DNA from: Calothrix sp. NIES-2100
Lineage (GTDB): Bacteria > Cyanobacteriota > Cyanobacteriia > Cyanobacteriales > Nostocaceae
DNA: 64,000 nt
Assembly (NCBI RefSeq): GCF_002368195.1
Contig: NZ_AP018178.1
Coordinates: forward strand, 5,112,145 to 5,176,144
Reading direction: 5' to 3'
Made by a program: the position numbers and the translations under genes. Shown here one piece after another: positions 1 to 9,273 of the stretch. Numbering within the stretch: position 1 is the stretch's first letter; every line of letters starts with the position of its first letter. A model generated the notes under the pieces. It was not told the DNA's origin. It ran no database searches and was given only the letters and a program-made list of their open reading frames with translations.

Positions 1-394
1 AATTGACATCTAATGATGTGGTTGTGCTGGTACTGGTGGAACCATCAATAATATTGGTTTTTCCTTTCGCCCCAATAATCGTCTCAATTCCAAACAGCCG
101 ATCTGTACCTTCTGTGCCTTTTTTGACAAACCCGGCAGCTTCTAAAGTAACGGCTTGACCCAACTCACTATAGTCAACTGTATCCGTGCCAGTATCTCCT
201 ATAAAGATATCATTGCCGGTACTACCAATAATGCGATCGTTTCCGGCTAGGGCAATTACAAGATCGTTCAACGCAGTGGTGGGGAGGATGTCATCCAAGG
301 GAGTTCCGACAATTAGATTATCAATCAGCGATAACTCTTGTGCAGATACAGCAGCCGGAATATAGGCTTGATATTGGTCAAGTTTTTCTACCAT
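1..394 (-). CDS. RTX-type calcium-binding repeat protein (5' part only)
   Basis: The coding region opens with ATG at 392-394 and runs off the left edge, so only the first 131 residues are visible. The protein starts MVEKLDQYQAYI and soon shows aspartate/glycine-rich motifs such as LAGNDRIIGSTGNDIFIGD, typical of hemolysin-type (RTX) nonapeptide repeats that bind calcium outside the cell. No N-terminal signal peptide is visible, as expected for a protein exported by a type I machine through a C-terminal signal that would lie outside the window. An HlyD/ABC export operon lies 2 kb away, so this is a plausible cargo, but that link is inferred. The enzymatic or adhesive role cannot be told from this fragment. 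Confidence 0.75.
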   Translation of the reverse strand, partial: MVEKLDQYQAYIPAAVSAQELSLIDNLIVGTPLDDILPTTALNDLVIALAGNDRIIGSTGNDIFIGDTGTDTVDYSELGQAVTLEAAGFVKKGTEGTDRLFGIETIIGAKGKTNIIDGSTSTSTTTSLDVN

Positions 395-1126
395 TTTTTA
401 TTACCTATGATTGGATTTAATGAAAATACTTGTTGGTCAAGAGTAAAACGTGCAGCAAAAAAACGGCCAAGGGGTAACAAAAAAGAAAAGCAATAAGCTT
501 TAACCCCTTACCCTTTACCCTTTAACCCAAAGCAAATTAAGAGTTGAAATGTTTGAACCGAAAAGTATTGGATTTAGCCATAGTTATCATAATATTTGTC
601 AATAAATAAATTTAATAAAATATTAAAAGTACTTTTAAGAGATTTTTAAAGATTATATAAAGACGTGTTTAGCTTGTGACTAGATGGTGTAAAAGTGCCT
701 TCATGAAGATAGATAATCCAGGATACAAATCTCTATTTTCATGGCTAATTTTTCAATGAAAATACCTTGATGCTCTAAATCTGTAAATTCGTTTTACAGA
801 GAAAATTTGATAGCTAAAAAATATTTGTCTACTCGCACCCACAAATGTTGTCAAAATACTAAATAATCACAGCTTGATGCATTTAGGACTTACGCAAAAA
901 ACCTCTCAAACTCTCATTACCACCGAAGTGCTGATCTAAGGAAGCCTTATCTGGTGACTTGTGTGTGTATACTCTGTGTCCGTAAGTCCTGGCATTGTGG
1001 AGCGTCTTGAATTCCGCTGATGCTTCTAATATTGTGGAATACCAACTATTTTCAAAGTTCAGTGCTATTACAGTAGTTATATAAAATACTAAGTGTGAAG
1101 CTGAAGAAAATACTTTAACAATAAAT
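395..1126. other. Intergenic region, AT-rich, with one MITE-like element
   Basis: This 730-bp gap separates two divergently oriented genes and has no convincing coding region. Near 470-540 it carries pyrimidine-rich short repeats of the CCCTTTACCC type. The stretch 590-840 is strongly AT-rich and could hold the promoters of both neighbours. The only structured feature is the inverted-repeat element at 885-990, listed separately. Confidence 0.6.
885..990. mobile_element. MITE-like element with 10-bp terminal inverted repeats
   Basis: The ends AGGACTTACG (885-894) and CGTAAGTCCT (981-990) are perfect inverted repeats enclosing about 86 bp without coding capacity. The pentamer GCATT occurs one base outside each end (879-883 and 992-996) and may be a target duplication. 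A second left end with 21 of 22 bases matching lies at 30358-30379. The family looks non-autonomous; its transposase is not in this window. Confidence 0.6.
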
Positions 1127-1549
1127 ATGTCAATCTTAGTTTCAATACTCGACTTTCTAGTTTCTATTAATGGAGTAGGTAAGCTATGGGCTGCTGATGG
1201 TCAATTTTTGGGAGTGCTATCAAGTGACCGATATGACTCAAACTCAATCAACAATCCTGACGGGATGTATGGTGGGACGTATGGAATTTACAGTATCAGC
1301 AATCCTTACGGGGTATATGGCGGGACGTATGGAATTTACAGCCCTTACAATACTTATTGCATAAATCCGCCTTTTGTTGTTTACCAAGGTCAAGTAGTGC
1401 TGGTTCTATCAAAAAACGCTAATTTTCAGAGCAATGGTGTACCAGTTATTGACCCTGATCTTCTAGTGAGTGTATACGCAAAAATTGGCCAGCCACAAAA
1501 CCCTTTTTATTCATCTGTAGCTTCCAAGTTCGATTCTGGTTGGGGTTGA
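1127..1549 (+). CDS. Small Tyr/Gly-repeat protein of unknown function
   Basis: A 140-residue protein of unknown function. After a hydrophobic start (residues 1-20) comes a DGQFLGVLSSDRYDSNSI segment and two near-identical repeats built on NP(D/Y)G(M/V)YGGTYGIYS, at about residues 43-72, ending in SPYNTY. This layout (YD..SI.N.YG.YG..Y repeats followed by an SPYN motif and a PP) resembles small bacterial proteins I have seen annotated only as hypothetical; I cannot name the family. The repeats suggest a beta-rich fold. No strong ribosome binding site precedes the ATG. The gene stands alone, head to tail with nothing. Coding status is supported by the internal repeats and the family resemblance. 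Confidence 0.6.
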   Translation: MSILVSILDFLVSINGVGKLWAADGQFLGVLSSDRYDSNSINNPDGMYGGTYGIYSISNPYGVYGGTYGIYSPYNTYCINPPFVVYQGQVVLVLSKNANFQSNGVPVIDPDLLVSVYAKIGQPQNPFYSSVASKFDSGWG

Positions 1550-1617
1550 ATTTATAATTTCTCAGCGATCGCTTTACATGGAATGTAACTAAAATTTTTA
1601 GTTATATAAAGTACAGA

Positions 1618-2214
1618 TTATTTGCGCTGATTGCGGATAGCCTGCTCAAATTCAACAACAGCATCGTACTGATCGGGTATGGCGATATAGTGCAGCAGCA
1701 ATGCACGATCTAATTCGGGAAAAAACCCACTCCGGTTTACTTCTTGATACTCGCCATCCTCAGTAAGCCGGAATATTTTAATTTCGTTAGATTTCCAAAA
1801 CCAAACTTCAGGGACTTTTTTGGGTTTGTACAACTCTGTCCTGTTAATTGTGCCACTGGTGACAATGACTTCAATCACAATGTCAGGAACTTCTTTTTCT
1901 GTGCCGATACTATAAGACTCATCTGGTGTACCTGAAGCATAGCCTGGTGCTTCTAGTGTGAAACCTCCACGTTTGTAAAATCGAATGCCCAACTGTTTCA
2001 TGTAAGCTTCTAGCAGCAAGCCAAGGGTACTTTTCACTTTCTCATGTTTTTCACCAATGGGAGCCATAATTTCTAATATCCCTGACAAATAAGACAGTCG
2101 GACATTGCGGTTGTCCTCTAACTGTGCCTCAATTCCTTTGAATTGCTCCCACGAAACATCCTTGAGAGTTACCAGTCTTTCTTCGGTGAAATACTCTACA
2201 ACTGGGATGCTCAT
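1618..2214 (-). CDS. Uma2 family endonuclease (DUF820)
   Basis: A 198-residue member of the Uma2 family, a PD-(D/E)XK nuclease fold greatly expanded in cyanobacteria. Seen in the sequence: the SGILEIMAP strand, the EKHEKVKSTL helix, GGFTLEAPG, then P-D-E-S-Y (about 97-101) and PDIVIEVIVTSG (about 109-120), which supply the acidic residues of the nuclease core, and a lysine-rich KPKKVPEVWFW strand. Length is typical. The biological role of the family is uncertain; many copies neighbour mobile DNA. The ATG start sits in a plausible context, and the gene appears monocistronic. Confidence 0.9.
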   Translation of the reverse strand: MSIPVVEYFTEERLVTLKDVSWEQFKGIEAQLEDNRNVRLSYLSGILEIMAPIGEKHEKVKSTLGLLLEAYMKQLGIRFYKRGGFTLEAPGYASGTPDESYSIGTEKEVPDIVIEVIVTSGTINRTELYKPKKVPEVWFWKSNEIKIFRLTEDGEYQEVNRSGFFPELDRALLLHYIAIPDQYDAVVEFEQAIRNQRK

Positions 2215-2410
2215 AACAACACTTTCTGAACAGGAATAATCTTACGCTCACTAATTTTAGTATAGAACCCTTATTGATTTTTGAATAAACTCATACCAAT
2301 TCAAATAATGTTTGCGACACATAAATTAATTCATAAGGGCATAACAATCTTCCCTACCCATTTGTCAAATTCTTTTTTCAAATTGGTATCAGGTATATAT
2401 AGCATTCTCA

Positions 2411-2431
2411 GGGCACAGCATTGCTGTGCCC
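2411..2431. repeat. Perfect 9-bp-stem palindrome
   Basis: GGGCACAGC and GCTGTGCCC flank a 3-base loop. It lies 36 bp beyond the stop of the minus-strand hlyD-like gene and is followed on the plus strand by an AT-rich run. On the minus strand there is no T tract, so it looks more like a dispersed hairpin repeat than a strong intrinsic terminator. Confidence 0.6.
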
Positions 2432-2466
2432 CTACAAAAATTTTATTTTTACTTTGTAAACAACCG

Positions 2467-4365
2467 CTAACGTGTATATTTTATACTTTCAACTTTCCCT
2501 AAAAACTTGTCTGTGAAAATGCTCATGACAGTGCGCTTGCGGACGTTAATATTAGCACTCAAAGACATCCCAGATTGGAGAGGTACGTCTGCACCATTAA
2601 CATTAAGGGCTTGTTTTTCTAAGCGGATTTCAGCAGCAAAACGATAATATGGATGGGTTTGATCGGGAGGTAAAGCATCGGAACCTATACGAACTAAGTG
2701 CCCTTTAATATCACTAAATTCAGTGTAAGGAAAAGAGTCAATTCTCACATCTACAGGCATTCCAGCTTTGACAAAACCGATATCATTATTGGTGATGAAA
2801 ACTTGTGCTACAAGGTTTTCTGGAGGGACAATTTTGAGAATGGTTTCACTGCTGTTATAAACGTATCCAGAATTGCGAGGTTTTAAATCAAAAATAACAC
2901 CATCATTTGAGGCTCGCAGTTCTTGATATTTCATATTCAACTGAAGTTCGCTGATTTCACTGTTAATTTCTTGGATTTTTTTCTTATTTTCAACAATGAC
3001 TTTGGTAAGTTGACTATCTATATCAGCGATGCGCTTTTCGTTATCGGCTATTTTGCTGAGTAAATCTTCTTTGGAAAGGGCGATCGCATTTTGTAGTTTC
3101 TTTTCTCCTTGGGCGATCGCTAATTTTAAACGTTCTTCTTCTTGCACTAGGCGGTTAACTTCAGCTTGGCTAGTGTCTGCGGCTTGTCGTCGTTCTAGGT
3201 AGGGTAAACGGGCGAATGCTCCCTTTTTCACCAGCGTTTGGATGTTATTGGCAATTTCTAAGTTTGTTGTCAGACTACTTCTAGCACTAATCAGTTGGGC
3301 TTGCACTTGATTTAACTGGCGGGTTAATTGTTCCCGATCCAAGCGCACTGAATCAATCCGAGTTTCTTTTTCTAATTGTCTATTGACTAAGCGTTCTCGA
3401 GAACGCGGGTTTAAGTCGCGTATTCCCAAGCCTGCGTTTAATTCGGCGCGAAAAAGTTGATTTTCTTGCACCAAAGCTGCACGGTTTTCTGTGAGTGCGG
3501 CTAATTCTGGTACTTCCTTTAACTGCTGGGGGCTAGAATTAGCTGTGAGCGATCGCATCTGCATCTGGTAAAACTGATTTTCTGCCATTAAGCTGGCGCG
3601 AACTGCTTGCTGGGAAGTTAATTTCGCCTGACTAGTAGTGCGATCGAAGCTAACTAATAAGTCGCCTTTTTTGACTCTTTGTCCTTCTTGGACGTGAATT
3701 TTAGAAATGACTCCGCCTACTGGTGCTTGGATCTCTTTGACAAAACCTTTGGGTTCGAGTTTACCTTGCACGGGAACAGATTCATCAATTTTGGCAGTAG
3801 CAGCCCAAATAAGAGAAAAAGTTGTGACTCCAACTATACTCCAGACAATAGCATGAGACCAAGCACGAGATTGTTTGAGGATGACGGGCTGATCGAACTC
3901 TTCTTTCTCTTCAGGTAAAGTCAATCCTGAACCGAAAATACCCGTATCCCCTTGCAGGAGAAGTTGCCATTGACGCTGGGCTTGTGGGAAGCGCTTCCAG
4001 ATTAAAAATATGCCGCCAACGGCAAACAATAATAAAAAACCGCCCGTAGATAAAAGCATTTCTATCTGTAAAGGACGATATCCCACAGCATCAACATAAT
4101 TATTGTGATAATCGCTCTTTTGCTGCAATAATGGTTGATTTTGAGATTGCGTTTGCGCCACTGTTCGCGAATCTTTCGGACTAGTCTCTTGATTAATCGG
4201 CGGTGAAAAAGCTAACTCCATGCTTTCTGGTTCACTAACGCAATTACCAATATCAGATTTTGCTTTTGTTGTCTCATCAGTACGAATTTCTTGACACTGA
4301 TTAGCCGGTGTTGGCGAAATATTGGAACATTGTGTGCAAGCTAGCAGTAAAGATAAATCTGGCAT
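2467..4365 (-). CDS. HlyD-family periplasmic adaptor of a type I secretion system
   Basis: A 632-residue membrane fusion protein, the last gene of an export operon (isomerase, ABC exporter, adaptor). Seen: a membrane segment near 103-122, a second at about 168-188 (SHAIVWSIVGVTTFSLIWAA), the first half of a lipoyl/barrel-sandwich domain (PVQGKLEPKGFVKEIQAPVGG...VKKGDLLVSFD), a long coiled coil (about 250-470), the second half (DGVIFDLKPRNSGYVYNSSETI) and a C-terminal beta-barrel domain. It would connect the inner-membrane ABC protein to an outer-membrane TolC-like channel. Odd: about 100 residues precede the first membrane segment, including three cysteines near the start (LACTQCSN), and two membrane helices instead of one. 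The true start could be further downstream. The intergenic stretch before it holds the 21-bp array. Confidence 0.92.
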   Translation of the reverse strand: MPDLSLLLACTQCSNISPTPANQCQEIRTDETTKAKSDIGNCVSEPESMELAFSPPINQETSPKDSRTVAQTQSQNQPLLQQKSDYHNNYVDAVGYRPLQIEMLLSTGGFLLLFAVGGIFLIWKRFPQAQRQWQLLLQGDTGIFGSGLTLPEEKEEFDQPVILKQSRAWSHAIVWSIVGVTTFSLIWAATAKIDESVPVQGKLEPKGFVKEIQAPVGGVISKIHVQEGQRVKKGDLLVSFDRTTSQAKLTSQQAVRASLMAENQFYQMQMRSLTANSSPQQLKEVPELAALTENRAALVQENQLFRAELNAGLGIRDLNPRSRERLVNRQLEKETRIDSVRLDREQLTRQLNQVQAQLISARSSLTTNLEIANNIQTLVKKGAFARLPYLERRQAADTSQAEVNRLVQEEERLKLAIAQGEKKLQNAIALSKEDLLSKIADNEKRIADIDSQLTKVIVENKKKIQEINSEISELQLNMKYQELRASNDGVIFDLKPRNSGYVYNSSETILKIVPPENLVAQVFITNNDIGFVKAGMPVDVRIDSFPYTEFSDIKGHLVRIGSDALPPDQTHPYYRFAAEIRLEKQALNVNGADVPLQSGMSLSANINVRKRTVMSIFTDKFLGKVESIKYTR

Positions 4366-4479
4366 GGTTCTACTTGGTAGTTGTCAATAGTCAAGAGTCA
4401 ATAGTCAGTTGTTATTGGGCATGGGGCATTGGGCATTGGTGATTGAGTTTTTTGCTAATTCTGCTTTGTAGCTTTAATT

Positions 4480-4794
4480 GCTATTTCGGAGTACTCAATT
4501 GCTATTTCGGCGATCGCAAAAGCTATTTCGGAGTACTCAATTGCTATTTTGGCGAACCCAAAAGCTATTTCGGCGATCGCAAAAGCTATTTCGGAGTACT
4601 CAAAAGCTATTTCGGCGAACCCAAAAGCTATTTCGGAGTACTCAAAAGCTATTTCGGAGTACTCAAAAGCTATTTCGGCGATCGCAAAAGCTATTTCGGA
4701 GTACTCAAAAGCTATTTCGGCGATCGCAAAAGCTATTTCGGAGAACTCAAAAGCTATTTAAGCGATGCCTGCGGCGGGCTACGCCGGAGCAAAA
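4480..4794. repeat. 21-bp minisatellite with palindromic cores
   Basis: Thirteen exact-length units fill 4480-4752; a fourteenth (4753-4794) is split by a GC-rich small dispersed repeat. The fixed part is GCTATTTCGG; the variable part is an octamer, most often GAGTACTC or GCGATCGC (the HIP1 site), both perfect palindromes, sometimes GCGAACCC or GAGAACTC. It lies between the exporter and adaptor genes of the operon. Open frames across it arise from the 21-bp period and are not genes. Confidence 0.95.
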
Positions 4795-4839
4795 GCTATT
4801 TCCACCTCCCCATGCCCAATGCCCAATGCCCCATCCCTC

Positions 4840-7761
4840 TCATAACTGCGATTCCTGTTGTTGAAACAGACAGTAATACCGCCCTCTCATGGCCATGAGT
4901 TCGGCGTGAGTTCCTTGCTCGGCAATTACACCTTGATCCATGATGATAATTGTGTCGGCGTTTTTGACGGTGTTAAGTCGGTGGGTAATAAATAAAACTG
5001 TTCGTCCATGAAAAAACTCCATGAGATGGCGACAAACTTGTTGTTCAGATTCGTAATCTAAAGCACTGGTGGCTTCGTCGAGAATCAGTAATCTCGGATT
5101 TTGCAACACGGTACGGGCGATCGCAATTCTTTGGCGTTGTCCCCCAGAAAGGGCGGAACCGCGTTCACCGACAATTGTGTTGTAGCCATCAGGTAAACCC
5201 ATGATGAAATCATGCGCAGCAGCGGTTTTGGCGGCGGCGATAATTTCTTCGGTGGTTGCTTCTGGTCGAATTAAGGCAATATTATCTTGAATTGTACCTT
5301 CAAACAAAAGGGTATCTTGTAGCACTATGCCAATCTGCCGGCGCAGGGAGTTTAATTCTACTTTCCTGATATCATAACCATCTATTTGAATTTTTCCAGC
5401 TACAGGTTCGTAGAGCCGGGGTAATAATTTTGTCAATGTGCTTTTCCCGGAACCGCTTTGTCCGACTATCCCGACAAAGGTTCCTGGGGCAATATCTAAA
5501 TTGATGTTGATCAGTTTTAAGCTATCTTCTGGGTTAAACCCAAAGGAAACTCCTGTGTATTTAATTGCACCTGCAATTTCTGGTAGTTGAATATTATGGC
5601 GATCGCTGGCTTTGACTTCGGGCGCTGTATCTAAAATGTCACCAAGCCGTTCGATGGATAATGCTACTTCTTGGAAGTTTTGGGATAGTTGAATTAACCG
5701 CAGCAAGGGACTGGTCACATAACCAGCTATAATCCGAAAGGCGATTAACTGTCCGACAGTCAATTGATTGGAGATGACTAGATGTGCCCCTACCCACAGC
5801 AACACAAAGCTGGAAAATTGATTTAGAAATCCACTGATAGAGTTAGCGGTGCTAGATGTCAGGACATTCTTAAAGCCGGCGCTGATGTAACGAGTATAGC
5901 GATCGCGCCATTGCCAACGAGATTTTAATTCAATATTCTGTGCTTTGACTGTTTGAATCCCAGTCAGTATTTCAACTAAATAAGATTGAGTATCAGCATA
6001 GCGTTCGGCTTTTTTGCGTAACTGTTGCTGGACAATCGGCACAACAAAGGTTGTGAGGATGGCAAATAATGGTACAGTCGCTAAAGCCACGAGGGTGAGC
6101 ATCCAGCTGTAAAACAGCATGATGGCGATATAAATTACAGAGAACACCGCATCTAGGACTACTGTCAATGCTGTCCCTGTGAGAAATTGGCGGATATTTT
6201 CTAGTTCGTTAATCCGTCCAGCTAATTCGCCGACGCGGCGACGTTCAAAATAGCTTAGAGGTAGTCGCAGTAAATGTTCAATAACTTCTGAACCTAAACG
6301 GATATCGATGCGGTTGGTAGTATCAGCAAATAGATAAATCCGTAGACTCGTTAAAGCGGCTTCAAATGCGCCAATCACCAGCAAAAAAATGCCCAAAATA
6401 TCGAGAGTATCCAGGCTTTTCTGGATTAAGACGGTGTCGATGATGATTTGGGTAACGATGGGGTTTGCTAATCCAAATATCTGGACAAAAAACGAAGCCA
6501 CCAAAACTTCAACCAATACTAGACGGTATTTAAAGACGGAAGGTATGAACCAACGGAGGCTGAATTTTTCGGGGCGATCGCTTTCTGCTATTTCCACCGT
6601 CAATACCTGCCCTGATTGTCCCCAAATTTGGGCAAATTCTGTGGGAGTATATTGACATACTCCTGTTTCGGGAGCAGCCACAACAATTTCCCGCTCTGTA
6701 ATTTTATACAGCAGGGCGAGATTTTCTTGCCAATAAATTAGGGCTGGCGCACTCAAGCGGTTGATCACATTAACAGGAACTTTGACTAAATGGGCTTGCA
6801 AACCCATCATTTCGATGACTGCGCCTGCTAAAGGTAAGGAAATCTGTTTTTGGGATTTCAGGTGATTGGTTAAAAACTTCCGGATTAAATCGCGGCGAAA
6901 AGTACCCCCCAATATCTGATTCAACATCTGGAAACAGGCTAAAGGGGTATCAATTTTGCCCTTCCCCTCTACAAATATAGTTTGTGCTGGGGCGAGATTT
7001 TCGGTTATGGGGTCTGGGGGATATTCTGGTGCTGGCGCAATTTTTAAACTCGCACCATTTTCCTCAGGAATATTCCACGGAATCCCCAATAAGCGGACTG
7101 GGGTTGGGTTTTGCCAAGTTTGGTGAGAGTCACTCAAGGCTAATCGATAGCCAACAGTCATACCCTCAATGCTACCTGCACTCACTAGCCATAAACGCTG
7201 TTGGTCAAAGTCCTGGGAATTCACTGTTCCAGGCGGTAAATTTACTACCTGTGTTTCTTGCCAAACTTGGCGTGCTAAATCTTTAGTATCGGTGGTTGCA
7301 TCGGCGTAACGCTGGATTTCCCGACTTAAGAGTTCAAAAACTTCACTAATGTGGGGACGCGATCGCACAGATTCGGCAAATGCTGGCTCTTTGTCCATCA
7401 ATTGCAGAAATTCTGCTGCTTCTAGAGTAATTGCGATCGCATCTGTCGAGGCCATTACCGCCTCGCAACTTATCCCCCGCACCAATCCTAACCACCCCAG
7501 AAACTCTCCTTGTTCGACGACAGTTAAACTAATTTGCGAGTTAGTCCACTGGTCGTCAGCCAATACCCGCGCAGTTCCTTGATAAATCACCATGACATGT
7601 GCTGGCATTCTGTCTTTTACCAGCATCCATTGTCCGGTGCGATATTGCAACAGTTGGCAGTTATGAGCAACGGTTTTTAAGGTATCAATTTTGAGTGTGT
7701 TAAACGGGGGAGTTGCGGCGAGGAATTCGACAATTTCGGTTTGGGTGATAACTGGCATCAT
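4840..7761 (-). CDS. Type I secretion ABC exporter with cNMP-binding and C39-like domains
   Basis: A 973-residue exporter. Order of domains: cyclic-nucleotide-binding-like domain (about 10-135; YRTGQWMLVKDRMPAHVMVIYQG), C39 peptidase-like domain (about 265-390), six-helix ABC membrane domain (about 405-690), nucleotide-binding domain with Walker A GQSGSGKST (about 765), signature LSGGQRQR (about 875) and Walker B LLILDEATSALD. The C39-like domain keeps a cysteine (ACFQML) but the usual NHFVV histidine region reads NLALLYKI and the DPA motif reads APE, so it probably binds cargo rather than cutting a leader. The ATG at 7761 overlaps the TGA of the upstream isomerase gene (ATGA), indicating translational coupling. 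An upstream in-frame TTG at 7782 is less likely to be the start. Confidence 0.93.
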   Translation of the reverse strand: MMPVITQTEIVEFLAATPPFNTLKIDTLKTVAHNCQLLQYRTGQWMLVKDRMPAHVMVIYQGTARVLADDQWTNSQISLTVVEQGEFLGWLGLVRGISCEAVMASTDAIAITLEAAEFLQLMDKEPAFAESVRSRPHISEVFELLSREIQRYADATTDTKDLARQVWQETQVVNLPPGTVNSQDFDQQRLWLVSAGSIEGMTVGYRLALSDSHQTWQNPTPVRLLGIPWNIPEENGASLKIAPAPEYPPDPITENLAPAQTIFVEGKGKIDTPLACFQMLNQILGGTFRRDLIRKFLTNHLKSQKQISLPLAGAVIEMMGLQAHLVKVPVNVINRLSAPALIYWQENLALLYKITEREIVVAAPETGVCQYTPTEFAQIWGQSGQVLTVEIAESDRPEKFSLRWFIPSVFKYRLVLVEVLVASFFVQIFGLANPIVTQIIIDTVLIQKSLDTLDILGIFLLVIGAFEAALTSLRIYLFADTTNRIDIRLGSEVIEHLLRLPLSYFERRRVGELAGRINELENIRQFLTGTALTVVLDAVFSVIYIAIMLFYSWMLTLVALATVPLFAILTTFVVPIVQQQLRKKAERYADTQSYLVEILTGIQTVKAQNIELKSRWQWRDRYTRYISAGFKNVLTSSTANSISGFLNQFSSFVLLWVGAHLVISNQLTVGQLIAFRIIAGYVTSPLLRLIQLSQNFQEVALSIERLGDILDTAPEVKASDRHNIQLPEIAGAIKYTGVSFGFNPEDSLKLININLDIAPGTFVGIVGQSGSGKSTLTKLLPRLYEPVAGKIQIDGYDIRKVELNSLRRQIGIVLQDTLLFEGTIQDNIALIRPEATTEEIIAAAKTAAAHDFIMGLPDGYNTIVGERGSALSGGQRQRIAIARTVLQNPRLLILDEATSALDYESEQQVCRHLMEFFHGRTVLFITHRLNTVKNADTIIIMDQGVIAEQGTHAELMAMRGRYYCLFQQQESQL

Positions 7762-8510
7762 GCCAAGAGATACTCCACACAATGGTTAGCAGATTCTAAG
7801 TGAGTTTGTATTTGTGTTTCTATCCAAGCTTCAAAGAGTTCATTTAGCAAATACTGTTGCATATTTTCATCTAACTGGGCTGGTAGTAATTGCTCTAAGC
7901 GAATAATTACATACCAATCGGCTATTAAATGCGGTTTCCAAATTTGACCTGGTTGACTCACATAGAGAATTTGCTGAATTGTCGGATGAGGTTGAGACAG
8001 GGGAACTGGGCCGATAACTCCCCCTGTTTGTGCTTCCGAGCCTAGGGAATACTGCTGGGCTATGGTTGCGAAAGGATGCTCTCCCTCAACAATCCGAAAA
8101 TATAGCTCTTGGGCTAAACCTTCATCTTGGGTACGAATCATGGAATAGATTACCCGGTCTAAATCTGCTTTGCGGTGCAGAAAATAAGACTCTAGTTTAT
8201 TACCCCACATTGCAAGTTGGAATTTCTGGATTAATAGCGGACGGATTGCTATCTCCTCTAGGATTGCTTCAGTTAGTAGGTTTTTTTGCAACCATGCTTG
8301 TTCTACCTCTGGTGAAATAAGTTGGTGACGTTCCCGAAACTTGGCGATCGCGGCTAGATGTTCTGCTTCGGTGCAAGAGAAAGATGCGATCGCTTCGTCT
8401 ATCACTTTGGCGCGTAATACCTGTGGTAACAGTTGATAACGATTTAGTAAAGACAGTAATTTTTCGCTATGAAGAATTTCGTTACCCACTTGTAATGTTT
8501 GTGTCGTCAT
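7758..8510 (-). CDS. Parvulin-type peptidyl-prolyl isomerase of the export operon
   Basis: A 250-residue SurA/PrsA-like protein. The N-terminal half is helical; the parvulin domain spans about 115-215, with FRIVEGEHPFATIAQQYS and TGGVIGPVPLSQPHP followed by QPGQIWKPHLIADWYVIIRLE, the usual layout of this rotamase family. There is no signal peptide, so it probably acts in the cytoplasm or at the membrane, perhaps holding or folding cargo before export. It is the first gene of the isomerase-exporter-adaptor operon; its stop overlaps the exporter start by four bases. Similar triads in cyanobacteria are linked to peptide or RTX export. Confidence 0.88.
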   Translation of the reverse strand: MTTQTLQVGNEILHSEKLLSLLNRYQLLPQVLRAKVIDEAIASFSCTEAEHLAAIAKFRERHQLISPEVEQAWLQKNLLTEAILEEIAIRPLLIQKFQLAMWGNKLESYFLHRKADLDRVIYSMIRTQDEGLAQELYFRIVEGEHPFATIAQQYSLGSEAQTGGVIGPVPLSQPHPTIQQILYVSQPGQIWKPHLIADWYVIIRLEQLLPAQLDENMQQYLLNELFEAWIETQIQTHLESANHCVEYLLA

Positions 8511-9273
8511 AAGTCCTGACTAGCACGTTTGGCATTCTAAGGTTGGGGCAGAAATCTGTATATCTCTTGCCTAAGAGTATTTAAAGTTACTAAGGGTTTT
8601 ACCCCTATCTCTTTTTCTGTTCAGGTATTTTTAACTGCATCCGGATATTTTTCAATAAGCCTTTGTAAATTTTTTCATCGTTAATCTTACCAAACTTAGC
8701 CAAAACTTCAAATTATATATTCTTTTTCAAGTATTTTTTTTACAAGGTTATATTAATTACACTGTTTTTTAAAAATATTTAAGTAGTAAAACATACTTTT
8801 ATTACTTAAATAACAATGGCTTTAAATTAATAAAACCCTTACAGGTGAAGATATTTGCAAAAATTATCACTTAAAAAACAAAGTATAAAATATATTTTAA
8901 GTACCATGTGACGGTTTATTGACCGACACAAGGTAAGGATCAATCAAGCTACTGTATCTTTTATGCTGAGGTGAAGCGATTGATGTATTACTACTTACAT
9001 CTTTTTCCTTTTAACCTACGGGTCTGAATTCAACTACCAGCGCTGAGGCGTATAAATAGACCCCTAAATATGGAAGTCGCAAGAGAGGAAAAACCCTCTA
9101 ACATGTAACTTTGAAGTCTCTAGTACAAGATTTTTACCATTCACAACAGCTTGTGACAGCTTTGCTCTAACTACTCTAATTGACACCTCTTCAGGTTTGC
9201 TTCTACCAAAAGTTGCAGCGGAATTGCGATCGCTGTTGAGTTCATGCGAACAAATCTTTATGAGGATTGATTG
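8511..9273. other. Divergent promoter region between export operon and CAP-RTX gene
   Basis: This 760-bp gap is very AT-rich at 8690-8900 and separates the export operon (minus) from its probable cargo gene (plus). Short open frames here have no protein-like character. Both transcription units must start inside this gap, so shared control is possible, but no specific operator is recognised. Confidence 0.5.

Noticed and set aside
4443..4898. Three overlapping plus-strand open frames with 7-residue repeats (for example SYFGVLK, KLFRSTQ, KAISEYS)
   Set aside because: All three come from the 21-bp tandem array, whose period keeps every frame open. There is no start context or family likeness.
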